The notes below the pieces were generated by a model that searched no databases, had not been told where the DNA came from, and saw nothing but the letters and a program-made list of their open reading frames with translations. From the NCBI GenBank assembly GCA_020637855.1, contig JACKJR010000006.1, positions 80,103-144,102 of the forward strand: a DNA stretch of 64,000 nt, in the 5' to 3' direction. Below are positions 37,512 to 45,580 of the stretch, piece after piece; the first letter of the stretch is position 1; each line of letters opens with the position of its first letter. Source of the stretch: Rhodobiaceae bacterium. Lineage in GTDB: Bacteria; Pseudomonadota; Alphaproteobacteria; Rhizobiales; Tepidamorphaceae. Position numbers and translations under genes: made by a program.

Positions 37512-38327
37512 ATGACGATGCAAGCCGCCGGAACCCCGGACACCGAAACCGCGACACCGTCCAAGCGCAGTCTTGCCAGACGGCTGGCGCCGATTGCGAT
37601 CATCCTCGCCCTGATGGCGCTTGTGTTCACCACGGGGCTGCACAAGTACCTGTCACTTGCAGCGCTTGCCGAAAACAGGGCTCTGCTCGGCGACTACGTC
37701 GCAAGTCATATCGCTCTTTCGGTGCTTGTCTTTGCCGCTGTCTATATCGTGGCGGTGGTGCTGTCCCTCCCGGGAGCCACCATTCTGACGGTGGCAGGTG
37801 GTCTGCTATTCGGCTGGCTCTGGGGCGGCATGGTTTCCGTGATTGCCGCCACGATCGGCGCATATGGCGTGTTTCTGGTTGCGCGCTCGGCATTCGGAAG
37901 CGCCCTCACGGCCCGCGCCGGCCCATGGCTCGACAAGCTTGCGTCCGGGTTCCGCGAGGATGCCTTCAACTATCTGCTGTTTCTCCGCCTTGCGCCGGTG
38001 TTTCCCTTCTGGCTGGTCAATCTCGCGCCAGCAATACTTGGCGTGAAATCCTCGACCTATCTGATCGCGACGCTGGTCGGCATCATTCCGGGAACGTTCA
38101 CGTATTCGGTAGTCGGTGCCGGTCTCGACAGTGTCATCGAGGCACAGCGCGCTGCATGCGGGGGTGTTGAGCCGTGCAAGCTGGATCTCAGCCTGTCCTC
38201 TCTGGTGACGCCTGAAATCATCGCGGCTTTTGTGCTTTTGGCCTTGCTCGCGCTCATACCGCCGGTTGCAAAGCGTTTCCTTGCCCGCAAGGGTAAGCCT
38301 GATAATACCAACAAGACCGCTGGCTGA
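37512..38327 (+). CDS. TVP38/TMEM64 family (SNARE-associated/DedA-like) membrane protein
   Basis: Inner-membrane protein of 271 residues, probably a lipid scramblase or transporter-like protein of the VTT (DedA-related) superfamily. It has five or six hydrophobic helices, with the family core LPGATILTVAGGLLFGWLWGG and FLRLAPVFPFWLVNLAPAILGV. A Cys-containing periplasmic loop (AACGGVEPCKLD) lies near the end. The flavoprotein gene follows 40 bases later; this pairing is also found in other bacteria, but the shared function is not established. Confidence 0.85.
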   Translation: MTMQAAGTPDTETATPSKRSLARRLAPIAIILALMALVFTTGLHKYLSLAALAENRALLGDYVASHIALSVLVFAAVYIVAVVLSLPGATILTVAGGLLFGWLWGGMVSVIAATIGAYGVFLVARSAFGSALTARAGPWLDKLASGFREDAFNYLLFLRLAPVFPFWLVNLAPAILGVKSSTYLIATLVGIIPGTFTYSVVGAGLDSVIEAQRAACGGVEPCKLDLSLSSLVTPEIIAAFVLLALLALIPPVAKRFLARKGKPDNTNKTAG

Positions 38328-38367
38328 GATTCGGCGAACGGGCTGCAGGATCACCGGGAATACGAAA

Positions 38368-39792
38368 ATGAGTGAAACGATCAACACCGACATCTGCGTG
38401 ATTGGCGGCGGCTCTGGCGGGTTGTCTGTCGCCGCCGCCGCCGCGGCATTTGGCGTGCCGGTGGTTCTTGTCGAAAAAGGCAAGATGGGTGGCGATTGCC
38501 TGAACTATGGCTGCGTCCCCTCTAAGGCGTTGATCGCAGCGGGCAAGCGGGCGCACGCGATGCGCACTGCAAGCACATTCGGTTGCACAAACGCCCGTCC
38601 GCGCGTCGACTACAAGGCCGTGCACGATCATGTCCACGGTGTCATCGCGGCGATTGCGCCAAACGATTCCGCGGAACGCTTCACCGGCCTGGGTGTTCGC
38701 GTCATCAAGGCAGCGGCACGGTTCATCAACCGCAACACGGTGGAGGCCGGCAATGTCACCATCCGAGCCCGCCGCTTCGTCATCGCCACGGGCTCTTCGC
38801 CGATGGTTCCGCCGATTCCGGGTCTGGACAAGGTGCGTTATCTGACCAACGAGAGTTTCTTCGATCTCAAGGAGCGCCCCGAACATCTGCTTGTGATCGG
38901 CGGGGGACCAATCGGCATGGAACTGGCACAGGCTTCAAGGCGTCTGGGGTCACAGGTGACCGTGCTGGAAGCGTTTCAGCCGTTGGGCAAGGACGATCCC
39001 GAGCTTGCGCAGGTCGTGCTCGACAAGCTTGCCGAAGAAGAAATCAGCGTGCGCGGTGGCGCCAGGGTTTCAGGCGTGCGCCGCATCAAGGCCGGCATCG
39101 AGCTGACGATCGAAACGGAAGCCGGTGAGGAAAAGATCGTCGGCTCCCATCTTCTGGTTGCTGCCGGCCGCAAGGCCAATGTCGAGGGTCTCGGCCTCGA
39201 TGAAGCGGGCATCACCCATGACAGGCGCGGCATCAAGGTGGGCAAGGGCCTGAAAACGACCAACAGGCGCGTCTACGCCATCGGCGACGTCGTCGGCGGG
39301 CTGCAATTCACGCATGTGGCGAACTATCACGCTGGCCTCGTGATCCGGAATGCGTTGTTCCGCCTGCCGGTGAAGGTCGAGACCGCGCATATCCCGTGGG
39401 CAACCTATACCGATCCGGAACTCGCCCATGTCGGCATGACCGAGGCCATGGCACGCGAGAAGAAAAAGCGCATCCATGTGTTGCGCTGGCCGTATGCTGA
39501 GAACGACCGCGCCCAGGCCGAGCGTGAGACCAGCGGGTTCATCAAGGTCGTGACCGATGCGAAGGGCCGCATTCTCGGTGCGACGATTGTTGGTGCCCAT
39601 GCCGGTGAGCTGATCCAGATGTGGGGCTTTGCGATCCTCAACGCCATGAAGATCGGCGCCATGACGTCATTTGTGTCCCCGTACCCGACCTTGACGGAAA
39701 TCGGCAAACGCGCCGCAATCAACTATTATAAGCCGAGCCTGACCAACCCCTGGCTTCAGCGCATGATCCGTTTCGTGCGCTGGCTGGGATAG
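38368..39792 (+). CDS. FAD-dependent pyridine nucleotide-disulfide oxidoreductase (mercuric reductase/lipoamide dehydrogenase-like)
   Basis: Flavoprotein of 474 residues. The FAD motif is GGGSGGLSVAAAAAAFG and the redox-active disulfide is in GGDCLNYGCVPSKAL. The NAD(P)-binding motif is GGGPIGMELAQASRRLG. A C-terminal dimerisation domain is present. At the place of the catalytic His of lipoamide and glutathione reductases (HPTLSE) this protein has Tyr439 (YPTLTE), as in MerA-like subgroups, so lipoamide turnover is unlikely. There is no N-terminal metal-binding domain. The frame extends upstream into the membrane-protein gene; the ATG at 38368 is chosen for fit. Confidence 0.88.
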   Translation: MSETINTDICVIGGGSGGLSVAAAAAAFGVPVVLVEKGKMGGDCLNYGCVPSKALIAAGKRAHAMRTASTFGCTNARPRVDYKAVHDHVHGVIAAIAPNDSAERFTGLGVRVIKAAARFINRNTVEAGNVTIRARRFVIATGSSPMVPPIPGLDKVRYLTNESFFDLKERPEHLLVIGGGPIGMELAQASRRLGSQVTVLEAFQPLGKDDPELAQVVLDKLAEEEISVRGGARVSGVRRIKAGIELTIETEAGEEKIVGSHLLVAAGRKANVEGLGLDEAGITHDRRGIKVGKGLKTTNRRVYAIGDVVGGLQFTHVANYHAGLVIRNALFRLPVKVETAHIPWATYTDPELAHVGMTEAMAREKKKRIHVLRWPYAENDRAQAERETSGFIKVVTDAKGRILGATIVGAHAGELIQMWGFAILNAMKIGAMTSFVSPYPTLTEIGKRAAINYYKPSLTNPWLQRMIRFVRWLG

Positions 39793-39809
39793 AAAACGGA
39801 TAGGGTGGC

Positions 39810-41327
39810 GTGGACGACAACGGCGTGAACATACCCGATCATGAAGTTGCGGAAAGCCGCCGGCCACCGCGCGGCATGGGCCTGTCCGCCAAGCTGCTGG
39901 CACTGACGATCCTCTTCGTCATGCTGTCGGAAGTGCTGATCTTTGTCCCGTCCATTGCAAATTTCCGGGTCACCTGGCTTAACGACAAACTCAATCAGGC
40001 CCGCCTTGCCGCCAATGTGTTCGAGGCGGCCCCCGATGCCATGGTGCCGCCGGACCTGCAGCGTGAGATCCTCGATTCGATCGGTGCGCTCACGCTGGCG
40101 CTCAAGCATGGTGACCGCCGCCAGTTCCTGGCGATTTCCGACATGCCGGCCAAGGTCGACAAGGATATCGATCTGAGGTCTCCGGGCGCGCTTGATTCAA
40201 TCATGGAGGCCTTTGAAACACTGACCGCTCCGACAGGCCGTGTCCTTCGCCTGATGGGCGACACGGGCAACTCCGGGGCGATGGTGGAGGCCGTCATAGG
40301 CGAGGGGCCCTTGCGTACGGCGATGATCGGCTACGCGATCAATATCCTTAAGCTTTCGATCCTGATCTCGGTGTTCACCGCCGCCCTCGTTTATCTCAGC
40401 CTCAACGCCCTGCTGGTGCGCCCCATGCGCCGGCTTACGGACACGATGGTTGTCTTCAGCGGCAATCCGGAAGACGCGCGCCATATCATTCAGCCTTCGC
40501 AGCGCCGCGACGAGGTTGGCATCGCCGAACGCGAGCTGGAGGCGATGCAGCGCCAGATCGCGGGAACGTTGCAGCAGAAGAACCATCTGGCCGCCCTGGG
40601 TCTTGCCGTCAGCAAGATCAACCATGATTTGCGCAACCTGTTGTCGGCGGCTCAGCTCATCGGCGACAGGGTCGGTGCCATCAAGGACCCAGCGGTGCAG
40701 CGCTTTGCGCCGCGGCTTGTCGCGACGCTGGATCGCGCCATCGAGTTCTGCACCAACACTCTGCGCTACGGCCGGGCGCAGGAAGCGCCGCCGGAGCGCC
40801 AGCGTTTCGTCCTGCGCGAACTGGCTGCCGAGGCCGGCGAGACACTGCTTCTGGATGGCAGCGACGGTATTGCCTTCGTCAATGCGGTTGACCCCGGCCT
40901 TGAGGTCGATGCCGACCGCGATCAGCTTTTCCGGGTGCTGATGAACCTCGCCCGCAATGCCTGCCAGGCCCTGGCGAGCCGTGGAGCGATCCACCCCGAT
41001 ACCGATTACGTCCGCATTGATGCGCGCCGCGATGGAACCACTGTCACGGTCGCGGTATCCGATACGGGGCCGGGCGTGCCGCCTGCGGCGCGCGCGCGAT
41101 TGTTCCAGGCATTCGCGGGTTCGGCCCGTCCCGGCGGAACCGGGCTCGGGCTTGCGATCGCCGCGGAGCTCGTGCGCGCCCATGGCGGTCAGTTGCATCT
41201 TGTTGAAAGCGCCATGGGCGCGGCATTCGAATTTACGATCCCCGACCGCATTCCCGATATCACGGCGGCGCGCAAGACGGGCGGCAAGGATAGTGGCAAG
41301 GCGGCGGCCGAGCGTCAGGCCGGGTGA
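39810..41327 (+). CDS. Sensor histidine kinase with HAMP domain, no adjacent response regulator
   Basis: Inner-membrane signal-transduction kinase of 505 residues, GTG start 17 bases after the flavoprotein gene. It has a first membrane helix (LLALTILFVMLSEVLIFV), a periplasmic sensor of about 120 residues, a second helix (LKLSILISVFTAALVYLSLNAL), HAMP, and a phosphoacceptor helix with His in NHDLRN. The ATPase domain has the N box (NLARNACQAL), G1 (DTGPGVPP) and G2 (GGTGLGLAIAAEL). It may be co-transcribed with the TVP38 and flavoprotein genes; the partner regulator must be elsewhere. Confidence 0.9.
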   Translation: MDDNGVNIPDHEVAESRRPPRGMGLSAKLLALTILFVMLSEVLIFVPSIANFRVTWLNDKLNQARLAANVFEAAPDAMVPPDLQREILDSIGALTLALKHGDRRQFLAISDMPAKVDKDIDLRSPGALDSIMEAFETLTAPTGRVLRLMGDTGNSGAMVEAVIGEGPLRTAMIGYAINILKLSILISVFTAALVYLSLNALLVRPMRRLTDTMVVFSGNPEDARHIIQPSQRRDEVGIAERELEAMQRQIAGTLQQKNHLAALGLAVSKINHDLRNLLSAAQLIGDRVGAIKDPAVQRFAPRLVATLDRAIEFCTNTLRYGRAQEAPPERQRFVLRELAAEAGETLLLDGSDGIAFVNAVDPGLEVDADRDQLFRVLMNLARNACQALASRGAIHPDTDYVRIDARRDGTTVTVAVSDTGPGVPPAARARLFQAFAGSARPGGTGLGLAIAAELVRAHGGQLHLVESAMGAAFEFTIPDRIPDITAARKTGGKDSGKAAAERQAG

Positions 41328-41370
41328 GAAATCATCGCATTGCGTTATGGAGGCTTTATGCAATCGCCTC

Positions 41371-41399
41371 TTGAAATGCGGCCCGGCTACCGCTAGACA
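41371..41399 (+). promoter_or_regulatory. Probable promoter of tRNA-Arg
   Basis: TTGAAA at 41371-41376 and TAGACA at 41394-41399 are spaced by 17 bases. Transcription would start a few bases before the tRNA, which begins at 41411. Confidence 0.6.
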
Positions 41400-41410
41400 A
41401 CCGGCTCCGC

Positions 41411-41487
41411 GCGCCCGTAGCTCAGCTGGATAGAGCACCAGACTACGAATCTGGGGGTCAGAGGTTCGAATCCTTTCGGGCGCGCCA
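41411..41487 (+). tRNA. tRNA-Arg (anticodon ACG)
   Basis: A 77-base cloverleaf. The acceptor stem pairs GCGCCCG with CGGGCGC, the D arm is GCTCAGCTGGATAGAGC, the anticodon stem-loop CCAGA-CTACGAA-TCTGG gives anticodon ACG, and the T arm contains GGTTCGAATCC. CCA is encoded. The A at position 34 would be modified to inosine. The 3' end (GGCGCGCCAATT with flanking bases) recurs at 44572. Confidence 0.96.
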
Positions 41488-41595
41488 ATTATCTCAATGA
41501 CTTGGCTGAATCGTAGAATCTGCGGGCAGAGTTTTGTCAGCAGGATGCAAGCATTTGGATCGTTTTCGCGCTGGGGCAGCAATTCATGCCCGCGA

Positions 41596-42495
41596 TCATC
41601 GGCCAAGCACACTGGAAATCCTTGGCGCCGCAAAATCCAGAAAGCTGCGCAGCTTTTGCGGCAGCTGACCGCGCGGTGGGTATATGAAGCTCACCGGCCA
41701 AGGCTCGGGTTCGAACGATGGCAGCACGGTGACCAGACGGCCATCGTTGATTGCGGCTGCGATCTGGTAGGAGATGACACGGGTTATCCCGAGACCGGCC
41801 TCGGCTGCGGCAACGGCAGCTTCCGCTGTATTGACCGCGAGCCTCGACCGGATCGGCACGTCGATCTCGGCCCGCCCCTTTCCGAAGCGCCAGCTTTTCG
41901 GCGACATCAGATTGCCGAACGTGATGCAGGTGTGGTTCGCCAGATCCTCAGGACCTGTGGGAACGCCATTTTCGGCAAGGTATCCCGGACTTGCGCAAAC
42001 GACCTGACGCACACTCCCCAACCTGCGCGCGATAAGACTGCTGTCGGAAAGCGCGCCGATCCGTACCGCCAGATCGAAATGCTCCTCGTGCAGGTGAACA
42101 GGCCGGTCGGTCTGCTCCAACCGTACGTCCACATCCGGATACGCCTTTAGGAAATCGATCACGACCGGAAGCACATGCAGCCGGCCGAACACGATCGGGG
42201 CGGTTATCGTCAGTGTCCCCCTGGGCGCACTGAACTCGCCACTGGCGATGCGCTCTGCTTCCGCCACATCCTCCAGTATCCGTCTGGCAGCCTCCAGATA
42301 GACAGTTCCGGTGTCGGTCAGGGTGAGCCCGCGGGCCGAGCGCAGCACCAGCTCTGCCCCCAGTTCCGCCTCCAGGTCGGACACCCTTCTGCTCACCGTG
42401 GCAAGCGGCATCCGCAACGCCCGCGCGCCGGCGGAAAGCGAGCCCGCATCCACAACGGCGGAAAGGATGGACATGGATTGGAGGCGATCGCTCAA
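41596..42495 (-). CDS. LysR-family transcriptional regulator
   Basis: DNA-binding regulator of 299 residues. The N-terminal winged helix has SILSAVVDAGSLSAGARALRMPLATVSRRVSDLE, followed by a LysR substrate-binding domain in the subgroup that often controls divergent oxidoreductase genes. It starts with TTG at 42495, giving the usual opening DRLQSM; an ATG seven codons later would cut the first helix. It is divergent from the NTF2-like/PPOX/YHS genes and probably controls them. Confidence 0.9.
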   Translation of the reverse strand: MSDRLQSMSILSAVVDAGSLSAGARALRMPLATVSRRVSDLEAELGAELVLRSARGLTLTDTGTVYLEAARRILEDVAEAERIASGEFSAPRGTLTITAPIVFGRLHVLPVVIDFLKAYPDVDVRLEQTDRPVHLHEEHFDLAVRIGALSDSSLIARRLGSVRQVVCASPGYLAENGVPTGPEDLANHTCITFGNLMSPKSWRFGKGRAEIDVPIRSRLAVNTAEAAVAAAEAGLGITRVISYQIAAAINDGRLVTVLPSFEPEPWPVSFIYPPRGQLPQKLRSFLDFAAPRISSVLGR

Positions 42496-42502
42496 AGGTT
42501 CT

Positions 42503-42556
42503 CATTTTCTGGAAGGATGATTGCCATCATTACTGTCTGCCTGCATTTTTTGGAAG
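42503..42556. promoter_or_regulatory. Candidate LysR operator region (two direct repeats and an inverted repeat)
   Basis: CATTTTCTGGAAG (42503-42515) and CATTTTTTGGAAG (42544-42556) match at 12 of 13 bases and are 41 bases apart, close to four helical turns. Between them lies ATGAT-TGCC-ATCAT (42517-42530), an inverted repeat of the kind LysR proteins bind. The region fills the gap between the regulator and the divergent gene. Confidence 0.5.
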
Positions 42557-42596
42557 CCTTTATGTCTCATTCAATGCCGAGACAAGGAGGCACGAC

Positions 42597-43058
42597 ATGC
42601 GCCCGCCACTTCCACCCTTCACCTATGAAACCGCTGTGCAGAAGGTGCGGCTTGCCGAAGACGCCTGGAACAGTCGCGCGCCAGAAAAGGTCGCGCTGGC
42701 ATATACGCCGGATAGCAGATGGCGAAACCGAAACGAATTCCTGACTGGCCGCGACGAGATCGTCGCCTTCCTCACACGCAAATGGCAGCGCGAACAGAAT
42801 TATCGCCTGATCAAGGAACTATGGGCGTTCGGGGACGAACGGATCGCTGTCCGTTTCGCCTATGAGTGGCGCGATGTGCGGGGGCGCTGGTTCCGCGCCT
42901 ACGGCAACGAGAACTGGGCGTTCGACGAGAATGGCCTGATGGCGCAGCGCCACGCCAGCATCAACGACCTCCAGATCAACGAAAGCGGCCGCCTGTTCCA
43001 CTGGCCCTTGGGCCGGCGCCCCGACGAGCACCCCTCGCTTCACGAACTGGGGCTTTGA
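42597..43058 (+). CDS. NTF2-like protein of the DUF1348 family
   Basis: Small cytosolic protein of 153 residues with an NTF2-like fold. Its opening (PPLPPFTYETAVQKVRLAEDAWNSR) and the segments YTPDSRWRNRNEFLTGR and VRFAYEWRDVRGRWFRAYGNENW are typical of DUF1348. Members may be small-molecule hydrolases or binding proteins; no substrate is established. A strong Shine-Dalgarno (AAGGAGG) precedes the ATG. It heads the set divergent from the LysR gene, and the PPOX gene begins 3 bases after its stop. Confidence 0.85.
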   Translation: MRPPLPPFTYETAVQKVRLAEDAWNSRAPEKVALAYTPDSRWRNRNEFLTGRDEIVAFLTRKWQREQNYRLIKELWAFGDERIAVRFAYEWRDVRGRWFRAYGNENWAFDENGLMAQRHASINDLQINESGRLFHWPLGRRPDEHPSLHELGL

Positions 43059-43061
43059 GCC

Positions 43062-43715
43062 ATGAACGCCTCCTCTCCCAGCGATATTGCCTTCACGGAC
43101 GCCGTCAAGCAGGTGCAGTCCGCCAAAGGTTCCCGCGAAGCCATTCAGCGCATGACGCAGAGGCGGCCGTGGACCTCCCGGCTGACACCGGAGATCGTGG
43201 CTTTCGTTGAGCAAAGAAACAGCGCATTTCTCGGCACGGCAAACCGCGCGGGACAGCCATACATCCAGCATCGCGGCGGGCCAGCAGGCTTCCTGCATGT
43301 GCTTGACGAGCGGATGATCGGCTTCGCGGATCTTGCCGGGAACCGGCAATTCATCACGCTTGGAAATCTGTCCGAGAATCCGGCGGCGTTCCTGTTCCTG
43401 ATCGACTACGCCACGCGCGTGCGTGTGAAGTTCTGGGGCAAGGCCAGAGTTGTCGAAGACGATTGCGACCTGATCGAGCACCTGCAGCCTCAAACGCGGG
43501 CGCGCGCCGAACGCGCAATTCTGTTCGAAGTTGCGGCCCTCGACATCAACTGCCCGTCGCACATCCCCATGATGGTGGATGCCCGGGTCGCAGCCGATGC
43601 GATTGCGCAGCGCGATGCCCGGATCGCTGAACTGGAAGCCGCGCTGGCGAAATCCACCGCGCCGACATCCCGGACACCGCGAGGTGGCACCGCGCCGCGT
43701 GATCGATACCGCTGA
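43062..43715 (+). CDS. Pyridoxamine 5'-phosphate oxidase family protein
   Basis: Flavin-binding split-barrel protein of 217 residues. The core reads FLGTANRAGQPYIQHRGGPAGFLHVLDE, then FADLAGNRQFITLGNL and ATRVRVKFWGKARVVED. The C-terminus has CPSHIP and a coiled-coil-like end (RIAELEAAL). This subgroup binds FMN or F420-like cofactors and is often linked to oxidative stress; its reaction is unknown. It is 3 bases after the NTF2-like gene and 77 bases before the YHS gene. Confidence 0.85.
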   Translation: MNASSPSDIAFTDAVKQVQSAKGSREAIQRMTQRRPWTSRLTPEIVAFVEQRNSAFLGTANRAGQPYIQHRGGPAGFLHVLDERMIGFADLAGNRQFITLGNLSENPAAFLFLIDYATRVRVKFWGKARVVEDDCDLIEHLQPQTRARAERAILFEVAALDINCPSHIPMMVDARVAADAIAQRDARIAELEAALAKSTAPTSRTPRGGTAPRDRYR

Positions 43716-43792
43716 CATCAGCGGTCGCTTGCCTGCCCCCCGAGCAGGCTCAACCCCGCGTCCGGATGGACGCATCACCAAAGGAGAAAACC

Positions 43793-44293
43793 ATGACCAC
43801 CATCAGTAAAACCATCACCGCGGCCATATTCGCAAGTCTCGTCTGTGCCAGCGTGCCGGCATTCGCTGCGGACGAATACAACGTCTCGACAGGCACCACG
43901 CTGAGCGGCGCCGGTGTCGCATTGCGGGGCGATGACGTCGTCGCTCTGGCCACCGGCCTTGAGGTCGCGACCGGCCATGCGAAATACACCGTCGAGCGCG
44001 ATGGCGTGGCCTACTACTTCGCGTCCGAAGAGACCATGAAGCAGTTCAAGGCCGATCCTGAACGCTACATGCCGCAATATGGCGGCTTCTGCGCCTTCGG
44101 CGTTGCCATCGGCAAAAAGCTGGATGCCGCACCGCGTTTCGCCGACATCGTTGACGGCAAGCTCTACGTGTTCCTGAACGCGGTTGCCTTCGAAAAATAC
44201 AAGGAAGACAAGGCCGGCACGCTCGCCAAGGCGGAGCAGAATTGGCCCGCGATGCATCATCTTCCCGTTTCACAGGTCAATGGTGGCGTCTGA
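43793..44293 (+). CDS. Secreted YHS-domain protein
   Basis: Periplasmic protein of 166 residues. A signal peptide (ISKTITAAIFASLVCASVPAFAAD) precedes two short domains. The second is a YHS-like fold (VERDGVAYYFASEETMKQFKADPERYMPQYGGFCAFGVA), found in metal-handling and oxidoreductase proteins. The Shine-Dalgarno AAGGAG before the ATG at 43793 decides the start. It is the last gene of the LysR-linked set. A GC-rich hairpin lies 32 bases past the stop. Confidence 0.85.
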   Translation: MTTISKTITAAIFASLVCASVPAFAADEYNVSTGTTLSGAGVALRGDDVVALATGLEVATGHAKYTVERDGVAYYFASEETMKQFKADPERYMPQYGGFCAFGVAIGKKLDAAPRFADIVDGKLYVFLNAVAFEKYKEDKAGTLAKAEQNWPAMHHLPVSQVNGGV

Positions 44294-44633
44294 GACCATC
44301 TGACCGATGTCCACCGTGAAAGGCTGGCGGCCGGTCCGGCCGCCGCCCCATTCACCTAAGGCGAATGAAGAGCGGGCAATCTGCTCAGGTGTCTTCGAGG
44401 TTTCGTTCGCCTGCACCAGGCGCCGTACAGAACCGTCTTTATTGCGTGCGGGTCTTGGTTCCGGCGTTTGGCCTGCGGCCATTGTTCCAAAGTGAAGTTA
44501 CGGCTTTCTTGGGCTTACGCGTGTTAGACCGGCCCCTTGCCGGCTTCTCGAATGCGGCCCCAATTATGCCTGGCGCGCCAATTTTCCGGCAAATCGGCTT
44601 CCGCCGCAGCCGACCGCCGGTTCGGTGCGCGAG
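44294..44633. other. Intergenic region with a GC-rich hairpin and a copy of the tRNA-Arg end
   Basis: A gap of 340 bases between convergent genes. It holds a perfect palindrome with 9-bp arms around one base (GGCGGCCGG-T-CCGGCCGCC, 44326-44344), a possible terminator without a T-run. At 44572-44583 it has GGCGCGCCAATT, identical to the end of tRNA-Arg plus four flanking bases. No gene was supported. Confidence 0.6.
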
Positions 44634-45371
44634 CTAATCCTCGCAGAACCACTTTTCCGGCGCGCTGACACCATCGGGCAGTTTCGTGGCGTCATTGCCG
44701 CAGGCCAGCGCGACTTGTGCCGTCGTAAGCCCTTTGACGCCGCTCATATCGAGCCCTTCCAGATCGGTGCGGTAGAGATACGCCCCGCTCCAGTCCGAAC
44801 CGGCAAGCCTGGCGCCTTTGAAGGACGCGCGCGCGACGATGGCGTTGGTAAGGTTCGCGTTGGTGAGATCGGCATTGTCGAACGCGCCACGGATCACGTC
44901 GATCTTTGCAAGATTAGCGCTGCTCAGATTGGCTCCGGTGAAATCCGCGCGCGGCAGACCCGCACGCGACAGGTCGGCGCCCGAAAAATTGGCTCCGGAA
45001 AAATTGCCTCGGTAGAATTCGATATAGGCGAGGTCCCCGCCCGAGGCATCGACACCGGACATGTTGGTGCGCACACCGAACGTCTTGTGCATGGAAACGC
45101 CGGTCATGACCGCCCCTTTAAGCGAGGTATAGGTCAGATTGGCCTCGTCGAGCACGGCATCCTGAAGCCTGGAGCCGCTGAGATCGGTGCTTGTCAGATT
45201 GGCGCCGGTCAGCTTGGCGCCGGTCATGTCCGATCCCGAAATGACGATCAGCTTCTTCTCGCAACCGCTCCAGTCGACGCCCGGCTTGGGGCTATCTCCG
45301 CACTTTGCCAGGGCAGGCCCTGACAACATCGTGGCGGAACCGAGGAGAAACACTGCGATCAGCCGGTTCAT
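44634..45371 (-). CDS. Secreted pentapeptide-repeat protein
   Basis: Exported protein of 245 residues. The signal peptide is RLIAVFLLGSATMLSGPALAKC. From about residue 45 to 210 the chain is a run of A(D/N)LxX pentapeptides (for example GAKLTGANLTSTDLSGSRL) that should fold as a right-handed beta helix. The C-terminus has two cysteines (ALACGNDA, WFCED), which with Cys near the start could form disulfides. Such proteins act as scaffolds; no partner is evident. The ATG at 45371 has AAGG upstream; an ATG six codons earlier is possible. Confidence 0.85.
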   Translation of the reverse strand: MNRLIAVFLLGSATMLSGPALAKCGDSPKPGVDWSGCEKKLIVISGSDMTGAKLTGANLTSTDLSGSRLQDAVLDEANLTYTSLKGAVMTGVSMHKTFGVRTNMSGVDASGGDLAYIEFYRGNFSGANFSGADLSRAGLPRADFTGANLSSANLAKIDVIRGAFDNADLTNANLTNAIVARASFKGARLAGSDWSGAYLYRTDLEGLDMSGVKGLTTAQVALACGNDATKLPDGVSAPEKWFCED

Positions 45372-45580
45372 GACCTTGCGGCCCTCCATGTGCGGAATAT
45401 CGGTTACCCGCCGATGGTAGAGCAACGCCGGCGGCAGGGGAACCGTTGCATGAAACGTGCATCCACATTGCCGCAAAAGCAATCGGGGATGCGATTGCGT
45501 ACCATCCGTAATGCGCTGCGGTTTCTTGCCGACCGCGTCAATCGATAGGATAGTCAGGCTGGCTGAGGAGGAAACCGGGA

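Noticed and set aside
44326..44344. GC-rich palindrome as a proven terminator
   Set aside because: The stem is perfect, but the loop is a single base and no T-run follows, so I mention it only as part of the intergenic region.
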